64,000 bases of DNA, taken from the NCBI GenBank assembly GCA_030704615.1, contig CM060734.1:12214001-12278000 (forward strand), read 5' to 3'. The position numbers were made by a program, and so were the translations under genes. The notes beneath the pieces were generated by a model, which worked only from the letters and a program-made list of their open reading frames with translations, ran no database searches and had not been told where the DNA came from. The DNA comes from Takakia lepidozioides. Lineage: Eukaryota; Streptophyta; Takakiopsida; Takakiales; Takakiaceae. Of the stretch, positions 35,015-46,070 are shown one piece after another (position 1 is the stretch's first letter; each line of letters begins with the position of its first letter).

Positions 35015-35462
35015 TCAGTCTGACTCAGAGTCAGTACAATGTATCCCCGCTTCCTCTGCATCTAAGTCTAAGTATTTAAGAACTCCGGATCTACGCTGGC
35101 TACACCTACGGCCGGGCAGTAAAAATTCAGGGGATAGGGACTCGGGCGCGTGAAGTGTCATTGCTTCGGCATAATCAGGAAGCAAAAAATTGGAAAGGGG
35201 CTGTCGAAAACAGACTCGCCACAAATGACTGTATCTCCTGAAGATCCACCACTGCCTTTCCTGAAAGACAGCCTGAAAAAGTTATTACTGTAACTTTGAT
35301 GTTATTGAGAAATTGAGTATGACTCCCAAAGTGGGTTTAGCACTTACTCACATGAAAAGTCGTTGTCGACCTGCTTATCTTCGGGATCGTCATCATTTCG
35401 AATTTGAATCCGATCAGTCTGTGTGCCTGAAGTGGAGCCAGACAAAAAGGGGAGGAGCACTA

Positions 35463-36467
35463 TGTGTTGTAGAGGTCAGAATCACCCTCCATACCAAAAA
35501 GGCTTCTTCCGCCTGCCTTGCATGCATGATAAGTTGCTCCTGCACCAGATAGGAGGACATGAACAGTTCGGTGGGGGGGATTTAAGCAGATGGAACTGGT
35601 GAAAGAAAATCAATTCAAAAGGGAGAGAACGAACTTGTGGACACAGAAAGATCGACCACCCGTGCAGAGTGGTGGCTGCATGACTCCAGCAGTATTTGCA
35701 TGAACGCTGGGGATTTTTCTTTTGCACCTCTCCAGGGAGTGCCATCTGGTCTCTTCAGAGTCTGACTGGACTGCATGAAGTTGTACAAAATGTCATCGAC
35801 ATGCGGCTCATAGGGGGGTTGACGAAAAAACCCTGGTCAGAAATCTCAAAGCTGCGGATGGAGGATAGTGTCTTTGAGGTGCGAATCCTCCGCAGGCAGA
35901 TCGCCTCGAACATCCTCGTCTGCCAAAGATAGCAGGTTAGTGTGGTAAACACAATCTATAGTGGAAGTGTGTACATCGGCTATATTCAGAACTCAGGCAC
36001 AAAACAATCATTTTTATCACGAATCGGTGATGATCGGTGTCGATCATGACAGATTCTTCTAGAGTGGAGTTGTAGAGAACATTGAAAATCATCATGAAAG
36101 CACAAGCAGAAGGGAGACGGCATACCAGCTGACCAGGGAAACCCCCTTTCACAAGGTAGAGAGGCTGTTCACACAATTCCATGTGTGCAAAACTTCAAAC
36201 CCTGAAGACTTCAGGTATGATGCCAATGCCCGACGACTATCTTGTCACATGACTGAAAAAGCAGAAGTGTCCCTACATCAGAGAGGAAATTATTACAGAA
36301 CCCGAACACCCAACTCCAGTAGTTGTCCTCGAATTTGTTCCAGCCTGGCGTCTTGCCCTTTGGAAGAACTTCTGGCACAGCCTGGCCATTCGGGATGTCG
36401 AGAATGACAATGTCAGCCGCATATGTTTTGTGCACACCGCACACGAAGGTGGGACCTGTGCTCACCT
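35463..36467 (-). other. Beta-class DNA methyltransferase region of the Mutator-borne gene
   Basis: Three exons together supply the catalytic and cofactor motifs. ILDIPN replaces the usual (D/N)PP(Y/F/W) at motif IV, with Pro shifted by one. KEKSPAFMQILLES corresponds to the conserved helix before motif I, and VVDLS|..GATYHACKAGGRSL to motif I itself. The VVDLS exon ends next to GTGTCC and the next begins after GGTGCAG, consistent with a GT-AG intron. Whether the altered motif IV permits catalysis is doubtful. Confidence 0.72.
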
Positions 36468-37377
36468 GCAACAGACATGTTTTTTTTAAGAACGGTGGAA
36501 AAAATGTTTTCTAAGAACCAGACTGAAATACTGCCAATGAAACTTTCAGAGAAAAAAGAAAGAAACTGGAATTCTCACCAGATTGAGGAATGAGATTATG
36601 TTGTCCCAGGTAGGCGAAGGCACCCCAGTGTATCCTCTCTTTCGACTCTGCATCATCGACAGCCAACCCTCATTGACAATTTTAATCTTTCCTGCCCGAA
36701 TCAGAACGGGAAGGGTGTGGCTTGGCATCGAACACGCACTGAACTGTGCGGGTATATCTTCCAGCAGTGAAGTCCTACCCACTCTCCATCTCTTTTTCTT
36801 TCTCCTTCCCCTTGTCCTTTTCCTTCTCTTTGGACTTGTCTTTGTCCTTTGGCTTTGCTGGTGAGATGGTTATGACATCAAGAGCCTTGTCTTTTGGTTT
36901 GCGGCCCGCCTTCTTTCCCTTCTGCGGCGTTCCCTGAGCATCAGGCTCCTTGGCAGCCAATGTTGCTATGTTTCTTTGGTACTCTTCGTCAATCAGAGGC
37001 GCCAGCATCTTAGCATTATTGTTCAAATATTTCATATGTTGTTCTTGAAAGGTCGTGTGCTCCGGTGGGGCAGTCAAGGTACCAGCCACAGTCTCTGAAG
37101 TGAGAAGGACTCCAGTCCTTCAATATCCCTGCAGTATACATGGTTGGATCGTTTGCAGGGTCCGACCACATGTCAAGATAGTCTGGAATACGCTCTTAGG
37201 TGATTTCCTTCCATAAGCACATATTTCGTGTACCTGTTAAACAGAGATAAATCCCAACCCACCAAAAAGCGCGAAGTGAGAAAGATGCAAGTAGCACAGA
37301 ATGAAAAAAACATGGAATGAAATGGCTCTGAGAACTGCTCCAAGGACCTTTCGGGACCACGCGACAGCTCCGGATGT

Positions 37378-38122
37378 GAATGTCGTAAATGCCATTCAAA
37401 ACATTCCATTCAATGATACTATGAATACACCCTAATCCACGTGAATGCAAACTCTCGCTTTGGAATGACACAGACATAGAAGTGAATGTCGTCAACGACA
37501 TTCACTTTGGATTTGTGAATACACTGCTAATCAAGCCTATTGATTTCTCAAAAGAGGCAAAATCATTGGATGGAAATCAGAAACTCGAGTAAGGAACCCT
37601 CCCCAAAAACTCAATGGACATTCATAACGAACATAACACTGAGGACCTCATAATAACACTGGATGTGAATGGCGTCAACGCCATTCACAAAATTACGAAC
37701 AAGGAACCAATTAATACACCCTTAGCTCCCAATCCATGTAAATTCAAATTGTCGTTGTGAATGACACAGACATAGAAGTGAATGTCGTCAACGACATTCA
37801 CTTTGGATCTCTATAACACAGCTAATCAAGCCTCAAGATTTCTCGCAAGAGCATGCAGAACAACTGAATGTCTGCATTGACATTCAGCAAACTGAAGTGA
37901 GGAACCCTCACTGTAAACTCTATGGACATTACAAAAACTTACATAACTCTGAGGACCTCTCACAACAACTTTGGATGATGGAATGTCGTCAACGCCATTC
38001 AGGGACATTATCAATTCTAATCAGGGACACTATAATTACACCCTAAGCTCCTAATCCAGGTGAATTCAAATTCTCGCTTAAGAATGACTCAGACAAAGAA
38101 GTGAATGTCGTCAACGACATTC
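37378..38122. repeat. Palindrome-rich tandem repeat in an intron of the ParB/methyltransferase gene
   Basis: Three roughly 310-bp units contain the palindrome GAATGTCGTCAACGACATTC (9-bp arms, CA centre) at 37484, 37780 and 38103. Intervening variants lie at 37378, 37667, 37866 and 37981. The 37667 copy reads GAATGGCGT-CA-ACGCCATTC, with both arms changed so that pairing is kept. Weaker related palindromes (for example GGCGTTAACGAC near 40131) occur in the upstream intron region 40100-40740. Confidence 0.85.
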
Positions 38123-39322
38123 AATTTGGATCTATGATTACAATCCTTATTAAGCCAAATTATTTCCCAAAAAGTGCAGTAGAGTTTCCAGTATGATATT
38201 GCACCTGTACACAACTCGCATCATGGCCCACTCTCCTCCAACCTGACTGTCAAAGTCGTTGGACCGTAAAATGTTACCATCTTTGGAGAACTCCCGGAAA
38301 AAACAGTATCTCCAGGTGAGACCTCTCCACTTCCTTATGTATGCCTCCAATGACATTTGGGGAGGGAAACAATCGAAATGTTCAAGTCCTTCAAAGTCTG
38401 ATCCAGATCAGCACAATGACGGCGCGCTTTTTGAGCTGCAAATTGTATATTTGTCAGTATTGCAAGTAAGATACTCATCACATAATTGAAGAAAAGAAAA
38501 CGGCTTATTTGAATACACACCTGACTCCAAAATGTAGCTTTGTGAGCCAGTTATCAAACACCAAATCACTGATTCCTTCCACCTTTGTGCCAGGCTGTAT
38601 GGTGCTCTTTGGGAACTGATTCAAGTCATTACTGTCTGATCTGAGTTCCATATCTCCAACCACCTTATTTTTTGTTTGTGGGGTCGACCATGGATATGGC
38701 CAGCCGGTGCAATTTCTCCTGCTGCATCTCCGGTGCACATGCTTTCATAGTGAGATTTGATCTGCTGAAGGAACTCAAACCAAGTCCAGGATCTACTATT
38801 CTAAGCTGCTTTCCGAAGGCGGACATCAATTTGGTTCTTCGCATTTCAAACTCCTTCTTTATTGCTGCTTCCACACCCTTTGATGTCCTCAGTTCCTCTG
38901 GTGTAGTGCGGTAATATTCGGATTTTCCCTTCTCAGCTGCCTCTGCCAGTTCTTGCTGCATTGATTCAAATAGTGATTAGCACCGAAGGGACTACAAACA
39001 TGTATTCGAAAAGTAAACTGAGTACAGACTCGGGCTTACCGCATACATGTACTCCAGAAACGCCTCTCGAGTCAAAGAATACCAAGTGCCTGCAGCTCTT
39101 CCTGTTTCGCACTTCTTGATTATATTGGGGGGGAGTACTGTCCGAAAATCATCCAGCTTCATCAGACCAATCCTCTGAATTCGGAATAGTGTGTGGACCA
39201 AGCTTGTTTCACACATGCGATTTCTCTGTCGATCTGCAAAAACATTGGAAACATTGCATTCCTTAACACTGTTTTTTTGGGTTAACAAGACACTACAGAG
39301 GGAATGAAATCTCTAGGATGAC

Positions 39323-39778
39323 TTACTTGTTCACGTTGTGCATAGCTGTAAGAAGCCTATCGATGTGGTTTCCTGGATCCAAAACCATTGCCTCCACAAC
39401 AACATGCTTGTCTTTGTCTTTCGCATGGTGTTTCTGGATGTATCCCATCCATGCCAGCAATCGGTGGTTGCCGTCCCAGACGTAGAACATGTGGTTGCAG
39501 AATTGCTGGGTGTTCTTTCCCATCATGAGGCCCAGCTCGAACTCCTCATTGGCATCTTTCCAGCACTCATCCCAGGTATCACTGATCTCTGGAGACACTA
39601 ATGTGCTTTCCCATTTATATCCGTCAGTGACACATAAAAAAACTTGTGCACCAAGTCTGTATCCATGCACGAAATCACTCTCCAATTTTGTTATGTCATG
39701 GGAAAGAGGTGGACGCACAAACTGCATAGATATCATCCGGCACAGAGGGATGTCCAGACGCCCTCCAGATACGAGCAT
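39323..39778 (-). other. ParB/Srx-like domain exon of the Mutator-borne gene
   Basis: One 150-codon frame without interruption carries the whole domain: FVRPPLSHDITKLESDF, LGAQVFLCVTDG, MFYVWDGNHRLLAWMGYI, and VVVEAMVLDP then RLLTAMHNVN. The DGNHR box is the nucleotide/phosphate-binding motif of the ParB/sulfiredoxin fold. In bacterial relatives the domain hydrolyses CTP or acts as a nuclease. The assignment rests on this motif and the flanking hydrophobic strands, not on a database search. Confidence 0.7.
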
Positions 39779-41207
39779 GTCCCTTATAACCTCCTGAGAG
39801 TTACCTTCTGGAATGACATGAGTTCTTTCACCTTGTCAAGGTAGTGCACTTCAGATTCATCTGCTTCATCGTTATTCTCTGAGCTTTTTCCAGATTCGTC
39901 CCCATCTCCAGATCCTTTCCCCTCTGATCCTGTGGGCTTGGACCTCAAAGTTTTCTGCACAATGCCATTCAAATCTGACTGAGTAATGTGCAAATAGTGA
40001 ACGGCAGTAACGACCATCACTCTGTCTCGACGAAACTCACAATGAATGGTGTGAAACAAATTCAGAACCATCTACACAAGCAAAGCTGATCCTGCCGAAT
40101 TCTAAACAAAAGCGAGAGCGAGAGCGAACGGCGTTAACGACAATCACAAAAGACAAGGACCTGCCGGATCGGTGTTGTGTAATGACATATATGTGTAAGT
40201 GATTGGTGGCAACGACATTCAGTATAGTTTAGGACGGACAGTAAGTGCAGATTATTCAGATTGACTCCATTGTGATTACCGTCGCAAGCATTCACGGTTT
40301 CTTGTCTATGTCGAGAGTACTTTCAATCGATACTCTACCTGAATCTACAGTATGGTCTTCAAATCTTTGATTAGCGGTACCGCCTTTCCACTTCTCTATC
40401 TGTTCAACCTCATACAAAGAAAATGCATTGCAATACATTATGACTGAATATGCCGACCCTCACTCTCTCTTCAAACACATAGGTACATAAATCTCATGAG
40501 GAGAATCGAATTGTTAACGACGCTCGCAATTCAGTAGACTTCAATCACATGTTCCTGCTAAAGAAGGGAAGAGGAAGGACTGCTTGAAAGGCAATCAGAC
40601 AGACTGTATGATCTGAACAACAGTGAATGACGGTACCGTCAGTCACCCACTCATTGTGATGTAAACCCTTAACAGAGGAGTAGAAAGCAAATCACCGTTG
40701 TTTCATGGTGATGGTCGGTAACGACAATCCCTTTCTGGGACATTCCACTCAATCTCTACGCAGATCTTCAACAATGAAATGTAAGTTAGAGAAAACTTAC
40801 TGGCGCCTTCTTAGGTTTTGAAATTGGATCCCCTTCTGCAGCTTTCCTCTTCCCTCTCACATCTGCTGGAATTTCTGTCTGCTCTAGGGTTTCTGGACCT
40901 TCTCCCGGTTCAGCGTTCCTCGTACTTCCACCTCCTTCAGTTTCCCTGCGAGTCATCTCTGCATCCACAGGCTGGTTTCCAACGCGCACACTGTTATCGC
41001 CGACTGTGTCACAGCCGCTGCCTCAGTCTCGGTCTGCTCTTGTGAATCAGTCTCCGCGTTCACCTGCTGCCTTGGCCCTGTGTTCTCCAACAAACGACGC
41101 CTCGTCATTTGCTCTCTTGCTCTGCGTCTCTCTCTAAGGGAAGTAAAATAAAGAGACTTTCTTCTCTTTCGTATTGTAGAAGGAACCCTCTCCAGCTTGA
41201 CTACCAC

Positions 41208-41962
41208 TCTCCCTCTAAGCGCGAAAAGTAGAAAAACGAAGTGACTCCCGATTTCTTGCGGGATTGCGTGCGTTGTTGCTTGTCTCTAGAAGCATCGGAT
41301 TCCCTCTCGCGTGACCGTTACACATAGTCGTTCCCTTAATAGTGCACATGCCAGCAATTAGTGTACAGCTGTTCGTATTCAGTTATCGATGTCTGACGTG
41401 TGTCGCCCAAAATAAACGGCGTGTTCTTTATTAGAACAGTTTCAATATTTAAAAATAACAGCGAATCCCAGAAATCTTGGCGCACAGTCTTAGACAAATA
41501 TATGTAAATGAACGAGAGTTTGATGACAAATTTTGGGATATCATACACGTTCATCCTTGTTAGCCAACCCCACGTTCGTTTCACTTTTGAACTTTCCAGG
41601 TGCGCATGATCATTGGTAGTAGTATAAAGATACATTTACTTAATCTGCAATCCCACCCTCAGATCATGTGGCATGCTTCCAGGAAGTCGGCTTGTTATTG
41701 TGTTTATTGATGAGGTTCTGATTAACGGTTTAACAGCTGCCGACATTGCTCCTAGGGATACTCTGACCACTGGGCCCACAAAAAAGTAATTAAAATGGAC
41801 GGCTGCATATCTGGAAGGAATAACAGAATATGCACAGTCGTCGTCTGAGCTTCCTCCGCCATATTCTCTGCTTATTCTTCAACTGTGTTCTGGAGACATC
41901 AGTAAACCGATTTACACTGAAAGTCTGCGATAGCAAGGTATCAACGTACGCGAGGAAGGAAG
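41208..41962. promoter_or_regulatory. Divergent intergenic region of the Mutator-like element
   Basis: The 755 bp between the two divergent genes presumably hold both promoters. TATAAAG at 41623-41629 is a candidate for the transposase side but lies about 335 bp before the ATG. No coherent coding frame is present. Confidence 0.4.
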
Positions 41963-44900
41963 ATGGCTTCCTCTGAAGCGGAGTTCTTCTCTAACGACAA
42001 ACCAGTGCCGTTCTCCCATGAAGTCCTTGACAATGGATTTGCAATTGTTCTGGAACATGTCTTGGCTACCCGTTTTTAGCTTCAGAATGGCTCCATCTTT
42101 TTGGAGAAAGAGGTGTACGATTTGAAAGGGAAGTTGTTGAAATACTCTTTCCAAAATCGTGATGAGACGGCTCATGTCAGCCAGTGGAGAGTGCGCCCTG
42201 GTCGATACAGAGTACTTGGAGAGCCTCGGCGAAAGTCCCTTGGGTCATATGTGACGCCCGGGACTGCTGCTTCGGTCGTTGAAGACAAGAGGGAGGTGGT
42301 GGTGAAAAAAGAACAGACGTCCTCCACTCCAATCGTTGAGCTTTCAGATTCGTCCGATGATGACATAAGTGAAATTCCAAATCCAGTCCTTCCTACTGTG
42401 GTTGGAGAAGCTGATGAAGAAGAGATTTGTAGTGTCATTCCCAAAATTACGGGTGATGGGAGGAATGGCTGGATTCAAAAGTGAGTTGCGAGGAATTGAT
42501 TGGGAATCTTTGAAGCAGGTGCCTGTGAAGTTCTTGCCAGAGGCTTTTGATGGCGATATCCTATTCGAACTGCCTCCTCCTCCGCGAGTTAGAGGTGTAA
42601 CAATCATGATGCATGGAATGGACAAAAAACACGGCGGGCACCCGTGGTGCAGAACAAAAACATCCAATATTCAGAATGATGACAAACTTGTTTTCAGGAG
42701 AACAGTTTGCAATGGACACCTTAGGTGTGATAATTTGAATTGCAGACACTTTCTTCAGTCTGGGGTTCATAATCAAAGCGAATGGGAGGGTCTGGCGGAA
42801 AATCCATTTCAGCCTGGGACTGCCCCACCACCGGCAAACACTTTCGTCTGCAAATTCTGCAAACTTGTGCCATCCTGCTTGGCGCTCTGCGGAGCAAGAA
42901 TGTACTATGTTGTCCACCGTTTGGAAACAATGACAAGAGCTTGTGTGCATTTCGGATTCCATAACCATCCCGTCTCGAAGGGGGATTATAGGGACAGTGT
43001 TGAGACACTATCGAGGTTGATTAAATAGGAGTTCGGGAGAAACCCATCCGCAACAACATCTGCAATTGCTCTTGGCGCAAACAAGTCCTTCTTGGAAAGC
43101 CATATTTTGAGTGAAGGGGATTCTGTGGGGACTAAACTTGACGGTGCAGCATTGGACCTGGTCATGGATCATTTCTCTACTTTGAGTTCACCTAACATTC
43201 GGCATCAGATCAATGCATTAAGAATGGGCTCTGGTATCAGAGGCTACATAGACAACATTTTGGAGTTGAAACGAGTGAGCAAGTACGATTACATCCAGGA
43301 CAATGTATTCCCAGGTCAAGGTGCCATCAAAGTTTTTCTTTTCAAAATGTCGACTGTTGGGGAGGGCAGTGGGGTTAGCCTTGTGAAGCGGATGCAGAAG
43401 ACTGGGGACTTGTAGAACTGTTTTCTTATGTTTGATCATGTGAAACGAGTGAAGGATTGGACGACAATGGCTTGTCATGTCTACGATCCAGTGTACCAAC
43501 GAGTTATGACAATTGCAGTTTGTGACATGCAATCCGAGGATACGAAATCCCAGAAGCTCATGTGGAATTCCCTGATACGTGTCATGGGCTGCCATCTCCA
43601 AATTTCGCAAGTTTCATGGCGGATAGTGCTCAAGCAAATTTCAATGCTGTTCGTATTGTCTTCGGATCGGGTGACCCAAAAGTGCCAATGCGAGGAAGAG
43701 AGCGTACATGTCTATTCCATTGGACACAATCTCTGGAAAAACATACAAAGTCGGACATCAAACCAGAGATGCAGACTCAGCACCGTAAATTGTGCAAAGA
43801 GTACAAAGATGCTAGAACAATGAAGGAGGCGGACACTTTGTTCCAAACAATTCGTGCCTGGTGGTTCTCTTCTGGAGCTGCATCACTTGAGAGTATGAGA
43901 GCATTGGAAGATTGGCTGGCGTTTTGGCACTTCCGGTATAGACAGTGGGGAGCAGCCATGGCAGTGGTACGAGGCTTATATTTCTTGCTTTATTCATACA
44001 TTTACTTTCCATTTTATTGTCTCCTCGCTTTCTTTATGTTGTTTTCTGTTCACTGTTTTGAAGTGTGGTTCTCTACTTTGCAGAACATGTCCATTGAGGA
44101 AATGGCGGACATGCCATCTTGCAATTTGGCAGAAACTGTGCACAACGCATGGTTGCAGCAGTCTGGGAAACGAGGTCGGGATTTGTATGTGGCAACAACA
44201 GATGATTTGATACGTGCCTTGCAACAACAAACCCGATACCGCGATTTCTTGCGAGGTGGGGTTGGTGGCAAGGGTCCGGACAAATGGGAGTTGATGTTGC
44301 GTGCTGCAAACAGATCTGGGGATCCAATCAAGATAGCACGGGCGGTGAGCATGTATGCCCAGGGAACGCCACTTGTTTCTAGATTTCCACATCTTGAAGG
44401 GGAGGAGAGATTCGGCTCCTGTAAGAGGAAATTGAACACTCCACCTGGTTTGGATTTCGATTCGCACAGGGCAGACCGTGATAACTTCTCGAAGCCTCGT
44501 GTTCCCCTGCATGACAGCTCCATGTCCGGAACCTCCATTGTGGAGGAACCTCCAACACGACGGCAAGCTCCAGCATCAAACAGTGCCACTGAAATGGTGC
44601 AGGAGAGAAACAACCCCCTTGATGTGCTTGAGTCCGCATGCCCCGACCACGTTTGGCACATAGAACGCACAAGTGTAGGGTTTCGTGTGAAATGTACAGC
44701 GATCAGGGCAACTAATTTCGAGAAGTGCACTTCATCTATATCCAGAGGTGGTGCCCGAATTTCTGCTCCGACTTTCACGGGTTTGATGCGTCCATACGGT
44801 CAACCATAAGCCAAGAACCACAAGTTCTGGTTTTGCGCAGATGATTGTGCCAGATGTGTGCATGGAACTGTGCGTCCTTCCGTAGTGATGAAGCCATCTC

Positions 44901-45469
44901 CTCCAACCGTTTGGCCCGTGAAGGTGGGAACACATCTCAGATTTCAGGAGATTGAAATGCTGGAGGAGGCAGGCTTTTCCCTTGCGAGACAACCCCAACT
45001 CCATGCATGTGCTACTACTTCTGTGTCCTCCCGGGTCCCCCCGACAAATCCTGACATGTGGCCAACCAAACGAGATGGAAAGCTCGTTCGGCGTTTCCCT
45101 CCAACCGCTGAACACTTTGGCAAAGTGGAGTCCGCAAGAATGCTCCAAGCTCGTGTTGGAAGCACCACGGAAGTACCCAATCCAGGATATGGTCGGGTAT
45201 TCACAATCATCACTTCCACATCTACTGTTCATGACAGGATCTACGACATCACGGTTTCCAATTTCCCCAATTGCACATGTCCTGATTTTGTGAATATGCT
45301 ATCAACCAATTTGGGCAAGAGAGGTAAATTCATACCCTGCAAACATTTGTATTTCATATTTTTGAAGAGGATGATTTGCGATCCCAAACGTGACAACTTC
45401 ATTCACCAGGCCACTATGAGTTTCAACGAGGTCGATACTCTATTGCAGCGGGATACAACACATGGGTAG
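41963..45469 (+). pseudogene. Mutator-like transposase with GCM/WRKY-like zinc region and SWIM finger
   Basis: Starting from ATG at 41963 (MASSEAEFFSNDKPV), the gene needs two frameshift corrections (near 42480 and 43560). It also needs read-through of four in-frame stops: 42077, near 43026, near 43412 and near 44807. An N-terminal Cys/His region (RTVCNGHLRCDNLNCRHF, then CKFCK, CGAR and FHNHPV) resembles the DNA-binding zinc fold of FLYWCH/WRKY-GCM1-type MULE proteins. The catalytic region has AVCDMQSED, FMADSAQANFNAV, CLFHWTQSLEKHTK and a downstream Glu, fitting a DDE transposase. A GT-AG intron (about 43969-44083, TTTGCAG acceptor) follows WGAAMAV. The C-terminus has a SWIM finger, CTC...CKH (45272-45350). 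Proteins of the KDZ superfamily also have SWIM fingers, but the 10-bp target duplication favours Mutator. Confidence 0.82.
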
Positions 45470-46070
45470 CATCAACTATGCAATGTGGTATGTGGACGAC
45501 CATGATTTGAAATGTGTAATTCACATCAATTCGTCGGCGGTGCAATGATATGGCCTCCAACTATACGGAGTGAGCTCTGAGTGGCAACTTTTAAAAGCAC
45601 ATTTGTCATTGCACCGTTCGAAGTCTACATGTCTTGCTGTCACTATGCACTACAATCATCTTTTGAAGAATATCCGAACTCTCATTGTTATTTGAGGAGG
45701 GAGGAAGGTCTTCCCGTGGCAGCCTCTATGGCGCACACTTTGTGAGGATATTTTCTCGTCCTCGTAATTGTAAAAGTGAAACAAGCATTTGCAATTGCAC
45801 AATGTTGGATGTTACAATTGTAGGCCTGATGGTAGTCTTGATTCTATTTAGGCAAGATTCCCTGCATTAATTCCACGGTCATAGGACCATCCTCGGTTAT
45901 AGGCGGCGCATGTTAATGCTGACGTGGCAGATGACGGACAGTGCCACATCATCATTTGCCGCCACATCAGCATGCTGACATGACGCTCACGCCACGTCAG
46001 CGTGGGTGCAGGCTCACGCCACGTCACTCCTGCGTGAGCGTACGCTCGCGCGCTCACGCCATTGCGTCGT
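45470..46070. repeat. Right subterminal region of the Mutator-like element
   Basis: No gene is seen. The last 160 bp are packed with CACGTCA, CCACATCA, CTCACGCCACGTCA and GCGTGAGCG motifs mirroring the left end. The element ends in ACGCCATTGCGTCGT before the target repeat. Confidence 0.6.

Larger units (their letters stand above)
35015..41207 (-). pseudogene. Multi-exon gene: ParB/sulfiredoxin-like domain plus beta-class DNA amino-methyltransferase
   Basis: Minus-strand exons can be chained by sense, though not with certainty. N-terminal charged exons lie at about 41207-40786, followed by a Ser/Asp/Glu-rich exon (40071-39790). A ParB/Srx-like domain follows (39778-39323) with FVRPPLSHDI, then FYVWDGNHRLLAW matching the DGNHR phosphate-binding box. 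Helical exons lie at 39240-38505 and 38440-38200. A Lys-rich exon (37089-36775) contains repeated KDKDKSKEKEKDKG-type sequence. A methyltransferase exon (about 36467-36211) has ADIVILDIPN at the DPPY-motif position and VGTLLLF after it. An exon at 35836-35645 has KEKSPAFMQILLESC then ARVVDLS. Motif I (35539-35463) is GATYHACKAGGRSLFGME after a CAG acceptor. A last exon ends in DSESD and a stop at 35015. Motif order IV before I marks beta-class N4-cytosine or N6-adenine methyltransferases. Fusions of ParB-like and such methylase domains are known from phages and bacteria. Frame breaks suggest decay, though unrecognised introns may explain some. Confidence 0.75.
34291..46070. mobile_element. 11.8-kb Mutator-like element with divergent transposase and ParB/methyltransferase genes
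   Basis: A perfect 10-bp direct repeat TGCTGAGGAT flanks the element (34281-34290 and 46071-46080), and its removal restores the host hAT frame. A 9-11-bp duplication is typical of Mutator-like elements. The ends are not long identical TIRs. They share clustered GGCGTGAGC and CACGCCACGTCA motifs in both orientations, including the perfect palindrome GCGTGAGCACA-AC-TGTGCTCACGC (34327-34350) and GAGCGTACGCTC (46036-46047). Two multi-kilobase genes diverge from about 41.2-41.96 kb. Confidence 0.88.

Noticed and set aside
41963-45469. Assignment of the SWIM-type transposase to the KDZ superfamily
   Set aside because: KDZ proteins also carry SWIM fingers and cargo genes, but the 10-bp target duplication and the GCM/WRKY-like N-terminal zinc region fit Mutator-like elements better; not excluded.
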